Below, piece by piece: positions 50,480-62,744 of a DNA stretch of 64,000 bases. The notes beneath the pieces were generated by a model. The model saw only the letters and a list, made by a program, of their open reading frames with translations. It was not told the origin of the DNA and ran no database searches. Made by a program: the position numbers and the translations under genes. Positions within the stretch are counted from its first letter, which is position 1, and every line of letters starts with the position of its first letter. This stretch comes from Calliphora vicina (Eukaryota > Arthropoda > Insecta > Diptera > Calliphoridae), in NCBI RefSeq assembly GCF_958450345.1, contig NC_088781.1:30233857-30297856 (forward strand), read 5' to 3'.

Positions 50480-51053
50480 TCTATATAAATAAAAATCAAA
50501 TGTCGTTCTTTGGCATAAGTTGAGAAGGGCTGGACCGACTTGGAATTTTTTTTTTAAATGTTCATAGTCCAACTTAGGTTTTTACGGAAAGAAAGATTGA
50601 CCACGCCCACTTTTAACGATTTATCTAAAATTGGAAAACGGCTGAACCTTGTGACTATTTTTTTTTTAAATGTTCGTCGTAATCCAATTTAAGTTTTTAC
50701 TGAAAGTAAAATTTACCACGGAATTTTTTCATCTCAAATCGAACAAAAACTTTTTGTCTAATTTGGAAAGGACAACGTCTGTCCAGGTTACCCAAATTTA
50801 TTTTCTTCCGACGTATTAGGTCGCATTTACACAGTTCATCCAAGAATCGATGAGTGTTTCTATTTGAGTTTGATATTAGTCCCAACATCATTCCAAGATA
50901 AATGGTGAATTGTGTGACACATATAGAGAAGTGTGTCAACGCTTGTGATTGTTAGAGAATGACACTAATTGGGAATACACCCTCGGAAATGCTCATCAAA
51001 TACGTACATTGTTTTCGAAAACACCGTCCAACAAATTGAGACTTTTTGATTGG
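50480..51053 (+). mobile_element. Second Helitron copy, 5' portion
   Basis: The 5' end is A followed by TCTATATAAATAAAAATC, matching the other copy and the preferred A/T target. The non-coding 5' region matches 32223-31800 read in reverse, through GACCGACTTGG, TAGTCCAACTTAGGTTTTTA and AAGTGGGCGT-like text. Helicase fragments follow. The CTAG 3' end was not found downstream. Confidence 0.75.
50789..51020 (+). pseudogene. Helitron RepHel helicase fragment
   Basis: The first frame reads YPNLFSSDVLGRIYTVHPRI then DECFYLSLILVPTSFQD to a stop at 50906. A +1 frame continues LCDTYREVCQRL, stop, LLENDTNWEYTLGNAHQIRT and LFSK. VLGRIYTVHP..ECFYLR.LL and the TYREACQ...LL(E/D)DD..W blocks are hallmarks of Helitron helicases. 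One frameshift and one stop inactivate it. Confidence 0.82.
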
Positions 51054-51583
51054 AACAGAATAGCAACACTATAATTCTGAAAGGGCATATTGAGTAGATC
51101 ATTTTTGTAGAATAATCTTATAGTCCAAATGGTCTGAATTTTTTTTTACAGTGGGTCAAATTTTTCATTTTTTGATCGAAGGGAGCATTATACTAACTGA
51201 AAAAATTGTTGTAAGTTAATGTCTAAGAGAGTTATATTGTGGAATTTTATGGGGGTCATTATAGCGGAAGATCTTAACACTCTAGCTCCTCTCTTTAGGG
51301 GTCATGTCCAAAAGGATTAGAATATTCTACGAAAATTTTTGCCGGAAAATTTCAGAGGGGGTCACCAAAGATACCAAAGTTGTAAATAAAGCTCTTTACG
51401 CTTAATTATCAAAATTACAAGCCACCTTGGGTCTAAGTTTTTTTAAAAAAAGTCACCAAAAATGTTTTTATGATCCGGATGAGCTGATATTTATAGTCCT
51501 AAATAAGATCTACAAAAAAACATTCATAAACATGTAGGTTATCACTTTTAGATCAAGAGTTATTTAGGTTTATTTATTTATTT
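51054..51583 (+). repeat. Unassigned repeat between helicase fragments
   Basis: Its last part (51440-51583) matches 985-1140 in reverse, so at least that part is a dispersed repeat. It separates the two helicase fragments and may be an insertion. Helicase sequence is also missing across the gap. Confidence 0.5.
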
Positions 51584-51748
51584 TCAAAGCGTGTCGTGCT
51601 GCAGAATGATCAATCTGGAGAAGTATTTTCCAAGCAATTGCTGGACATTGGCAACGCCAAAATTTCGGTTGACATTTCGACCGGCTGCATTCAATTTCCC
51701 GTCGCTTTCTGCCAGTTCACCGAATCAATAGTTTTCTCATTTGGATGA
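51584..51748 (+). pseudogene. Helitron RepHel helicase fragment, later region
   Basis: The frame reads SKRVVLQNDQSGEVFSKQLL then DIGNAKISVDISTGCIQFP and FCQFTES, ending in TGA at 51746-51748. (M)RV.LQND...E.FS.QLLDIGNGK is the conserved segment before the last helicase motifs in Helitron Pif1-type proteins. It is on the same strand and in the right order relative to 50789-51020. Confidence 0.8.
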
Positions 51749-53151
51749 TTCATACTATGATATTAGATCTATAATTCATTGCTTCCATAGATATAGACAT
51801 CCTAGGATAAAGTGTTAACAACAATATGCAAAATAATATAACATTTTTACCCAGGTTAAAACAAACCAAACTCTGAAACTTCTCCATATCCTTATAAATA
51901 TAGTATTATGTAGATATGTACATATGTATGAGAAAATTTAAATACATACTTACATTTGGTATGTGTTTGATTATCTACTTTTCTCATATACAAGATTTGA
52001 ATATGTTATATCTTCCAACATCCATAGAATTACTTATTTGTATGTATGTTAATGTGTGTCAAATATGTATTTGTATGTAAAATGCAAATATCGTTATTCT
52101 TTTCATCATTTATGGACCATTCAGTAGACAGACAGCCAATGTGGTGGTATTTTCATTCACCATATATGAATGTACATCCATTCATACTATGTTTTTCATG
52201 TATCTCCGTCTTAACAAGTTGTGAAAGGGAAAGTACTCGTACAATGAGAATGAAAGTTTATTTTTATTACAACAATTTTAGATTCCTTCATTCACTGTAT
52301 GTACTTATTAGGTCTTGCCAGATTTATTTTCTGATTTAAGCAAAATATTAAAGTGTTTCTAAGTAGTAGTTTTACAAATTACAACTTAGTTATAAAATAG
52401 GAAACATTTTAATAATTGTTTTACTTGAGTGAATAAATTGATTTTTATTAATTTATATATTGTCATTGCCAAAACATTGAGATAACAATGAAATATTTCA
52501 ATAAAATTTAAGTTGTAGCCTTTCGCTTCATTTACGGAATATATTAAAATGTGTGGCATCACTGTAACTACTAAATAATTTCTAAATGACCCATTATCCT
52601 AGATCCTGTGTGGTTGAGAGTGAAAAAAGGGTTTCTTTATATGTCGAAGTATGTTTAGATGCGATACTTTGAAATAGTTTTTTTTTTTTTTTGTTATTTA
52701 TGATTTGTTTGCCAAAAAAACATTAGAAAAAAATGTATCATAACTAATGTTAATTTAAAAATTGTACAGATAAACATTGTCCCATTTTAGTAGCTGTTTT
52801 TTTTCGGTGATACAAATAAGCATTGAAAAACCTACAAATATTTAAAAAGGGTGAAAATATTTTAAGAACACATGTACAGATAAAACTAAAATCTGATTTG
52901 TAATACGAAAACTGAATATTAAATTACTCTTTTAATAAAAGATCACTTAATGACGAACATTTTTGATTCAACTACTATTCTACTGTTTAAATTAATTTTT
53001 TGAATCTTAACACTCAAAGTACCCATAGTTACCATAGCGACAGTGAATTTAATTGGACACTATTATATTCAATGATATGAGGAATTTAAACAATTTTTTG
53101 AAAACGAATAGAAACTGACGAAGCCACTAAGGGTCGAATCGGTATTTAATA
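51749..53151. other. Unassigned AT-rich DNA
   Basis: This separates the Helitron helicase relic from the satellite. No repeat partner, coding signal or Helitron 3' end was recognised. Confidence 0.5.
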
Positions 53152-54674
53152 ATTTATATTTCCCACTAAAAATCGATTTTTCATAAAAAATCCATTAGAG
53201 CGATAATAATGAAAATCTGTGATCACTCATATTTCCCACTAAAAATCGATTTTTTCATACAAGATTCAAAGAAATCTAAATTTGCTTATAACTCGATAAC
53301 TAAAGGGTTTAGAGCGATAATAGTGAAAATCTGTGATCACTCATATTTCCCACTAAAGATCGATTTTTTCATACAAGATTCAAAGAAATCTAAATTTGCT
53401 TATAACTCGATAACTAAAGGGTTTAGAGCGATAATAATGAAAATCTGTGATCACTCATATTTCCCACTAAAGATCGATTTTTTCATACAAGATTCAAATA
53501 AATCTCGATAACTAAAACGTATAGAGCGATAATAATGAAAATCTGTGATCACTCATATTTCCCACTAAAAATCGATTTTTTCAAACAAAATTCAAAAAAA
53601 TCTAAATTTGCTTATAACTCAATAACTAAAGGGTTTAGAGCGATAATAATGAAAATCTGTGATCACTCATATTTCCCAATAAAAATCGATTTTTTCATAC
53701 AAAATTCAAAGAAATCTAAATTTGCTTATACCTCAATAACTAAAGGGTTTAGAGGGATAATAATGAAAATCTGTGATCACTCATATTTCCCACTAAAAAT
53801 CGATTTTTTCATACAAAATTTAAAAAAATCTAAATTTGCTTATAACTCGATAACTAAAGGGTTTAGAGCGATAATAATGAAAATCTGTGATCACTCATAT
53901 TTCCCACTAAAAATCGATTTTTTCATACAAAATTCACAGAAATCTAAATTTGCTTATAACTCGATAACTAAAGGGTTTAGAGCGATAATAATGAAAATAT
54001 GTGTAAAAATCGATTTTTTTATACAAAATTCAAAAAAATCTAAATTTGCTTATAACTAAATAACTAAAGGGTTTAGAGCGATAATAATGAAAATCTGTGA
54101 TCACTCATATTTCCCACTAAAAATAGACTTTTTCATACAAAATTCAAAAAAATCTAAATTTGCTTATAACTCGATAACTAAAGGGTTTAGAGTGATAATA
54201 ATGAAAATCTGTGATCACTTCTATTTCCCACTAAAAATCGATTTTTTCGTACAAGATTCAAAAATGTCTAAATTTTATTATAACTCGATAACTAAAGAAT
54301 TTAGAGCGATAATAATGAAAATCTGTGATCACTCATATTTCCCACTAAAAATCGATTTTTTCATACAAAATTCAAAGAAATCTAAATTTGCTTATAACTC
54401 GATAACTAAAGGGTTTAGAGCGATAATAATGAAAATCTGTGATCACTTCTATTTCCCACTAAAAATCGATTTTTTCATACCAAATTCAAAAAAATCAAAA
54501 TTTTATTATAACTCGATAACTAAAGGATTTAGAGCGATAATAATGAAAATCTGTGATCACTCATATTTCCTACTAAAAATCGATGTTTTCATACAAAATT
54601 CAAAAAAATCTAAATTTGCTTATAACTCGATAACTAAAGGGTTTAGAGCGATAATAATGAAAATCTGTGATCAC

Positions 54675-55279
54675 CAGGGAAACCAAAATATGCAAATGCA
54701 TGTTTTTTCTGGTGAGTCTAATGAGCACATGGATAAGATATTTACACGTTTCAGAACTATTTAAGAATTTTGGCATCGATTTGTTAGTGCATATTTTTGC
54801 ATATTTTACCCTTAAATGCATATTATGGATATATTTGTTTTAAGAGCATATTTTTGCGTTTTTGGAGCATATTTTACTGTTTAATAGCATATTTTGACTT
54901 TATCAAAAACAAATTTTGTCTTACTTATTTTTTGCTGTTCTGTTACAGGTTTTTAACTCCTTTGTTTGAAATTCAAAATTTAAAAATAGATGGCTTTTTT
55001 TAATATAAAATAAGCACTATTTTAATAATAGCGCCATCAAAATATAAAATTTTAGTTCTAATTCAATTTATTTTTTTGTTATACTTGTTTTAGTTCACCT
55101 TTTTAGAAATGAATTGTATTGATTTTTTTAAATAAAAGTATATTTTTTGGTTAAAAATGATGTAAAAGTTTGGTTTTTTAAGAACATATTTTTTAAACTT
55201 TAAGATCATATTTTAAAGTTTTTATTGCATATTTAAAGCGCTTAAAACGCTTTTTTAGAGCATATTTCCGGTTTCCCTG
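54675..55279. mobile_element. hAT-type element inside the satellite
   Basis: The ends are CAGGGAAACC and GGTTTCCCTG. The flanks GTGATCAC at 54667-54674 and 55280-55287 are identical and equal the palindromic core of the satellite unit. The 605-bp body has no transposase. It carries many GCATATTTT or AGCATATTTT motifs near both ends, which look like subterminal transposase-binding repeats. Confidence 0.9.
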
Positions 55280-55715
55280 GTGATCACTCATATTTCCCAC
55301 TAAAAATCGATTTTTTCATACAAAATTCAAAGAAATCTAAATTTGCTTATAACTCGATAACTAAAGGGTTTAGAGCGATAATAATGAAAATCTGTGATCA
55401 CTCATATTTCCCACTACAAATCGATTTTTTCATACAAAATTCAAAGAAATCTAAATTTGCTTATAACTCGATAACTAAAGGGTTTAGAGCGATAATAATG
55501 AAAATCTGTAATCACTCATATTTCCAACTAAAAATCGATTTTTTCATACAAAATTTAAAAAAATCTAAATTTGCTTATAACTCGATAACTAAAGAATTTA
55601 GAGCGATAATAATGAAAATCTGTGATCACTCATATTTCCCACTAAAAATCGATTTTTTCATACAAAATCTAAATTTGCTTATAACTCGATAACTAAAGGG
55701 TTTAGAGCGATAATA

Positions 55716-57137
55716 ATGAAAATCTGTGATCACTTCTATTTCCCACTAAAAATCGATTTTTTCATACCAAATTCAAAAAAATCAAAATTTTATTATAACT
55801 CGATAACTAAAGGATTTAGAGCGATAATAATGAAAATCTGTGATCACTCATATTTCCCACTAAAAATAGACTTTTTCATACAAAATTCAAAAAAATCTAA
55901 ATTTGCTTATAACTCGATAACTAAAGGGTTTCGAGCGATAATAATGAAAATCTGTGATCACTTCTATTTCCCACTAAAAATCGATTTTTTCATACAAGAT
56001 TCAAAAAAATCTAAATTTGCTTATAACTCGATAACTAAAGGGTTTAGAGCGATAATAATGAAAATCTGTGATCACTCATATTTCCCACTAAAAATCGATT
56101 TTTTCATACAAAATTCAAAAAAATCTAAATTTGCTTATAACTCGATAACTAAAGGGTTTAGAGTGATAATAATGAAAATCTGTGATCACTCATATTTCCC
56201 ACTAAAAATCGATTTTTTCATACAAAATTCAAAGAAATCTAAATTTGCTTATAACTCGATAACTAAAGGGTTTAGAGCGATAATAATGAAAATCTGTGAT
56301 CACTTCTATTTCCCACTAAAAATCGATTTTTTCATACAAGATTTAAAAAAGTCTAAATTTTATTATAACTCGATAACTAAAGGGTTTCGAGCGATAATAA
56401 TGAAAATCTGTGATCACTCATATTTCCCACTAAAAATCGATTTGTCCATACAAATAATGAAAATCTGGGATCACTCATATTTCTCACTAAAAATCGATTT
56501 TTTCATACCAAATTCAAAAAAATCTAAATTTTATTATAACTCGATAACTAAAGGATTTAGAGCGATAATAATGAAAATCTGTGATCACTCATATTTCCAA
56601 CAAAAAATCGATTTTTTCATACAAGATTCAAAGAAATCTAAATTTGCTTATAACTCGATAACTAAAAGGTTTAGAGCAATAATAATGAAAATCTGTGATC
56701 ACTCATATTTCCAACAAAAAATCGATTATTTCATACAAGATTCAAAGAAATCTAAATTTGCTTATAACTCGATAACTAAAGGGTTTAGAGTGATAATAAT
56801 GAAAATCTGTGATCACTTCTATTTCCCACTAAAAATCGATTTTTTCATACAAGATTCAAAAAAGTCTAAAGTTGCTTATAGCTCGATAACTAAAGGATTT
56901 CGAGCGATAATAATGAAAATCTGTGATCACTCATATTTCCCACTAAAAATCGATTTGTCCATACAAATAATGAAAATCTGGGATCACTCATATTTCCAAC
57001 TAAAAATCGATTTTTTCATACAAGATTCAAAGAAATCTAAATTAGCTTATAACTCGATAACTAAAGGGTTTAGAGCGATAATAATGAAAATCTGTGATCA
57101 CTCATATTTCCCACTAAAAATCGATTTTTTCAAATAA
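55716..57137 (+). other. Longest satellite open frame, 473 codons of a 38-residue repeat
   Basis: The 114-bp period equals 38 codons, so one frame stays open across units with the repeat MKICDHSYFPLKIDFF then IQNSKKSKFAYNSITKGFR and AII. Similar frames run at 53535-54059, 54087-54764, 57198-58220 and 58260-59204. Short deletions such as the one giving LSIQIMKIWDH keep the frame, others do not. No promoter, splice or family evidence supports expression. It is best read as a by-product of unit length. Confidence 0.3.
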
Positions 57138-59768
57138 AATTCAAAAAAATCTAAATTTTCTTATAACTCGATAACTAAAGGGTTTAGAGCGGCAATAATG
57201 AAAATCTGTGATCACTCATATTTCCCACTAAAAATCGATTTTTTCATACAAAATTCAAAAAAATCTAAATTTGCTTATAACTCGATAACTAAAGGGTTTA
57301 GAGTGATAATAATGAAAATCTGTGATCACTCATATTTCCCACTAAAAATCGATTTTTTCATACAAAATTCAAAGAAATCTAAATTTGCTTATAACTCGAT
57401 AACTAAAGGGTTTAGAGCGATAATAATGAAAATCTGTGATCACTCATATTTCCCACTAAAAATCGATTTTTTCATACAAAATTCAAAAAAATCTAAATTT
57501 GCTTATAACTCGATAACTAAAGGGTTTAGAGTGATAATAATGAAAATCTGTGATCACTCATATTTCCCACTAAAAATCGATTTTTTCATACAAAATTCAA
57601 AGAAATCTAAATTTGCTTATAACTCGATAACTAAAGGGTTTAGAGCGATAATAATGAAAATCTGTGATCACTTCTATTTCCCACTAAAAATCGATTTTTT
57701 CATACAAGATTTAAAAAAGTCTAAATTTTATTATAACTCGATAACTAAAGGGTTTCGAGCGATAATAATGAAAATCTGTGATCACTCATATTTCCCACTA
57801 AAAATCGATTTGTCCATACAAATAATGAAAATCTGGGATCACTCATATTTCCCACTAAAAATCGATTTTTTCATACCAAATTCAAAAAAATCTAAATTTT
57901 ATTATAACTCGATAACTAAAGGATTTAGAGCGATAATAATGAAAATCTGTGATCACTCATATTTCCAACAAAAAATCGATTTTTTCATACAAGATTCAAA
58001 GAAATCTAAATTTGCTTATAACTCGATAACTAAAAGGTTTAGAGCGATAATAATAAAAACCTGTGATCACTCATATTTCCAACTAAAAATCGATTTTTTC
58101 ATACAAGATTCAAAGAAATCTAAATTAGCTTATAACTCGATAACTAAAGGGTTTAGAGCGATAATAATGAAAATCTGTGATCACTCATATTTCCCACTAA
58201 AAATCGATTTTTTCAAATAAAATTCAAAAAAATCTAAATTTTCTTATAACTCGATAATAATGAAAATCTGTGATCACTCATATTTCCCACTGAAAATCGA
58301 TTTTTTCATACAAAATTCAAAGAAATCTAAATTTGCTTATAACTCGATAACTAAAGGGTTTAGAGCGATAATAATGAAAATCTGGGATCACTCATGTTTC
58401 CCACTAAAAATCGATTTTTTCATACCAAATTCAAAAAAATCAAAATTTTATTATAACTCGATAACTAAAGGATTTAGAGCGATAATAATGAAAATCTGTG
58501 ATCACTCATATTTCCCACTAAAAATAGATTTTTTCATACAAAATTCAAAAAAATCTAAATTTTCTTATAACTCGATAACTAAAGGGTTTAGAGCGATAAT
58601 AATGAAAATCTGTGATCACTCATATTTCCCACTAAAGATCGATTTTTTCATACAAGATTCAAAGAAATCTAAATTTGCTTATAACTCGATAACTAAAGGG
58701 TTTAGAGTGATAATAATGAAAATCTGTGATCACTTCTATTTCCCACTAAAAATCGATTTTTTCATACAAAATTCAAAAAAATCTAAATTTGCTTATAACT
58801 CGATAACTAAAGGGTTTAGAGCGATAATAATGAAAATCTGTGATCACTCATATTTCCAACAAAAAATCGATTATTTCATACAAGATTCAAAGAAATCTAA
58901 ATTTGCTTATAACTCGATAACTAAAGGGTTTAGAGTGATAATAATGAAAATCTGTGATCACTTCTATTTCCCACTAAAAATCGATTTTTTCATACAAGAT
59001 TCAAAAAAGTCTAAAGTTGCTTATAGCTCGATAACTAAAGGATTTAGAGCGATAATAATGAAAATCTGTGATCACTCATATTTCTCACTAAAAATCGATT
59101 TTTTCATACAAAATTCAAAGAAATCTAAATTTGCTTATAACTCGATAACTAAAGGGTTTAGAGCGATAATAATGAAAATCTGTGATCACTCATATTCCCA
59201 CTAAAAATCGATTTTTTCATACAAAATTCAAAGAAATCTAAATTTGATTATAACTCGATAACTAAAGGGTTTAGAGCGATAATAATGAAAATCTGTGATC
59301 ACTCATATTTCCCACTAGAAATCGATTTTTTCATACAAAATTCAAAAAAGTCTAAATTTGCTTATAACTCGACAACTAAAGGGTTTAGAGCGATAATAAT
59401 GAAAATCTGTGATCACTCATATTTCCCACTAAAAATCGATTTTTTCATACAAAATTCAAAAAAATCTAAATTTGCTTATAACATGATAACTAAAGGGTTT
59501 ACAGCGATAATAATGAAAATCTGTGATCACTCATATTTCCCACTAAAGATCGATTTTTTCATACAAGATTCAAAGAAATGTAAATTTGCTTATAACTCGA
59601 TAACTAAAGGGTTTAGAGCGATAATAATGAAAATCTGTGATCACTCATATTTCCCACTAAAAATGGATTTTTTCATACAAGATTCAAAGAAATCTAAATT
59701 TGCTTATAACTCGATAACTAAAGGGTTTAGAGCGATAATAATGAAAATCTGGGATCACTCATATTTCA

Positions 59769-61735
59769 AAACGATTCAGAATAATGACTGTAATTGACTT
59801 GTCCCTTTATTAAAATATCAAGACTAAATATGCCAATTTATATTTCAGTTTCTTTTATTCTACCTCAATTTATCTGTACCAGTTTACAATGACGTCAAAT
59901 GATACTCTTGTGAAATTAAATACAAACTTAGTGCAGCAAATCATCATTTAAAGAGCTTAGTATACTAAAATTTCATGTATTATGCAAACGGAAACGAAGT
60001 CTAAAGTTACCACAATTAAACATTAAAGACTCGCTGTGTGCATTTAGTAATTTTATTTGAAAACACCAAAAATTATAAATTAAATATCACCACAATTACA
60101 CCAAGCCACATACATCATACATGTATGTAATATAGAAATGTGTGAGTGATTATTATCGACGTCGATTCAAAATTCATTGAATAATCAGTTTTAGTAATGT
60201 GTATCTATGTGTTTTGAGGTGAGAATGTAATAATGGTGGCTGTACTACTACTATGTAGTGGCATTTATAAATAGTAGCAATGATTTAGTAAATCAATCAT
60301 GCGTATGATAAGTTTTACTGCTTTTAGTCGAGATAATTTTTAACCATTATACTAAATACTACTTCTAAATTGCGATAAAAATGAAATCAATGTAATCATT
60401 CCGCTTAATGGAACCTATTCAATATTCCACACATTAACACAGCGAGAAAAAAATGCACACACATACATATGTATAAATGTTTGAAAATGTGTGTCTATAG
60501 TTCAATTATGTATTATAGATATAGTAAAGTATTTAGTTTATGTATATTAAGGTGGTCCTTATGATAGACTTCTTTCGATCTTTACTTATCAACAATTTAG
60601 ATAACACGCTTTTATTAACACAGTTTAACAGCTGTTAAAAGCTTTAGGTGATACTTTTGGAAATATAACATTCTAGTTTTGTCCGTTATCTAATTCATGA
60701 AACTATTAGAAGATAGCACTGTATATAAATAGTAACAGCGGGTTGCATATCGTAGGCGATGTTAGAGTTAACATCAACTGTATTACTTTTTAACCCTTTG
60801 ACGACCACGGGGACACCGGTGAGCCAACACAAAAATATTGAAGAACTAAATAACGAGAAAAATAATGAGTTTCATTTTAATTTTAATTAGTTCCTAAATG
60901 TGTATTTTATTAATGTGTTTAGATTAAAACAAGTTCGGTTACAGCATTTATTTTTTATTTTCATTGAAAATTGACAGTTTTATTGGTACTGTGTTCAAGA
61001 ATTGTTCAAAGATTTGTCTTATGGTCGTGAAAGTATTAAAAATTTAAATCGCGGTTATTGTCATTATTTTATCTAAATATGAATATCAGACTAAATACAT
61101 AATAATTCCTTAGACTTCAATATTAATTTATAAAATTGTTTCAGTTTTAATTAAATTTTTTAAAACTTGCACTTTGACCCGTAACTTCAAAAAAAATATG
61201 CAACTTTTTGGACATTATCCGAGTTTGCTCAAATTTTCAGCATTCAGTTTTAGATGACGAATAATAATTTTAGAGATTAGAAGCATCAAAAATCGAAACA
61301 GTCCAACATAAACTCCACCCTAATGTATATGTACATACCAACAACATATTTTGGTAAATGTTTTAATATTTATTGATTTTGTTTTTGTGCTCCTTTTAAC
61401 CCAAATGTTTCACAAATAAAACTAAAATATTTATGTATGCAACAGTAATATTGTATTATTTTGTATGTGCAACGAATTTCAAATGAAAAAAAAAATACTT
61501 TTTTGAAAAATTGAAATTGCATTTGTGGTTTATCACGTAAATTAATAAAATACACATTCACAAAATATTGCACACATTTATAGTATACGAATTATTGTGG
61601 GAGTGTTAAAATCATGATAAAATAAATCCAGCATATTTTGTTACAAAAATTTGATTGTTATAATTACACACATATTCGTATTAGCACACATTCATACATA
61701 TGTATCTATACATAGAATATACGCCAAATATACCC
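59769..61735. other. Unassigned AT-rich DNA
   Basis: No gene or element was recognised. TTAACCCTTTGACG at 60790-60803 resembles a piggyBac-type end, but no partner was found. The minus-strand frame at 61370-61573 is unsupported. Confidence 0.45.
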
Positions 61736-61967
61736 TAGCAATTCTTAGTGACTGTCCCGAAATAGTGATTTATCATTTAGGGTCACTACTACTAGTTACA
61801 TAAATAGCTACGAGACTAGTTATTTTAAATTGTTCATGTCCTAATTGACCCTACATGAATTACAAAGAGACCGTCTGATAGCTGGTCCAAAGTAGTCAAC
61901 GAATGGTATTCACATAACACTTACATAGAATCATACTAGCTCCCTAACTGGTTACTTGATTACCTAC

Positions 61968-62744
61968 TAGAGTATTCAATCGATTAACCGGTTAACCGAT
62001 TAATTTTGGTCGGTTAGCTGTTCGAATAATTTAAAATTGACGATTTTCAAATAACAAATAAACCGATTAATTTGTCTCGATTAGCCGAAATTTCTTTTTT
62101 TTGCACTTTATATAGAAATATTGTTTTAAAAACACACATTTTATTTCTTAACTCTTGAACTCCTAACAATAGTTTTTTGAAGTATAGTAAGAAATCTGAA
62201 GCTAAGGAATTTGGAAATTACATTTTTTCTAGAATGCTCTATGATGAACTTTGTCCTAATGAATCGGTTGACGACATGGTAATAGACGAAATTGAAGACA
62301 TTACTGAAACGAGTCTTTTATCAGAACTTAAAGAAACTGTTACAGTATTCAAAATCTAAAAAAATTCAAAAAGGACTCGAATGGTATGATGGAGGATTTT
62401 ATATGCTTGGATATTCATTATCATGCCTTACTTCCGATTTCTTCAACATCTACAATCAGTGATAGTTTTTTCAAGTCGAAAAAAAAATCGTTTAAAAAGA
62501 AAGCATTTAAATTATATTTTTTGTAAAAGATTACTATAGATTTATTGTTTTGTTGAATTGTTATGTTTTGTTCTTTTTATTAACAAAAGTACTCAAAATT
62601 CGTGTTTTTCTTTTCGTTTTAAAATTATTCGGTTAATCGAATAATTTAAAATTAACCGATTATTAACCGATTAAATCTAAACCCCGATTAATTATTTGCT
62701 CGATTAACCGATTAAGCCAGAAACCCGATTAATTGAATATCCTA
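61968..62744 (+). mobile_element. hAT-type element with perfect 8-bp target duplication
   Basis: The ends are TAGAGTATTCAATCG and TTAATTGAATATCCTA, flanked by identical TTACCTAC at 61960-61967 and 62745-62752. ATTAACCGGTTAACCGATTAA-like subterminal motifs fill both ends. The family-G copy at about 15746-15780 lacks it (ACTTGATCAGCAACAAAATA), giving an empty site. The ends resemble those of the element at 26261. Confidence 0.85.
62177..62484 (+). pseudogene. hAT transposase remnant with degraded dimerisation region
   Basis: A 60-codon acidic frame (62177-62359) reads ESVDDMVIDEIEDITETSLL and similar. After a stop and frame change, 62416-62484 reads HYHALLPISSTSTISDSFF and KSK, resembling the conserved (L)PI.(A/S)TS..SER.FS block of the hAT C-terminal dimerisation domain with the SER motif degraded. 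The catalytic domain is missing. Confidence 0.55.

Larger units (their letters stand above)
53152..59768 (+). repeat. 114-bp satellite array, roughly 53 units
   Basis: Units share ATGAAAATCTGTGATCACTC, ATATTTCCCACTAAAAATCG, ATTTTTTCATACAAAATTCA, AATCTAAATTTGCTTATAAC, TCGATAACTAAAGGGTTTAG and AGCGATAATA. One hAT insertion (54675-55279) interrupts it. Excluding that, about 6.0 kb divided by 114 gives close to 53 copies. Most units differ by a few substitutions, with occasional deletions. Recurrent variants (CTTCTATTTCCC; GATTTGTCCATACAAATAAT; ATTTCCAACAAAAAATC) mark blocks copied together. The unit is homologous to the tandem repeats in the Helitron at 31190-31540. Each unit has TGATCA and ATCGAT sites. 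Confidence 0.95.

Noticed and set aside
53152..59768. CRISPR array
   Set aside because: Units are contiguous 114-bp copies with no unique spacers, and the surrounding DNA is that of an animal genome.
53209..59797. Tandem-repeat protein genes (38-residue repeat, up to 473 codons)
   Set aside because: The frame follows from a 114-bp period. Frames start and stop wherever a unit has a substitution or indel, there is no signal peptide or unique domain, and the DNA is homologous to non-coding Helitron repeats.
60790..60830. piggyBac-type terminus TTAACCCTTTGACG
   Set aside because: No inverted partner end, transposase or second TTAA boundary was found nearby, so a chance match is as likely.
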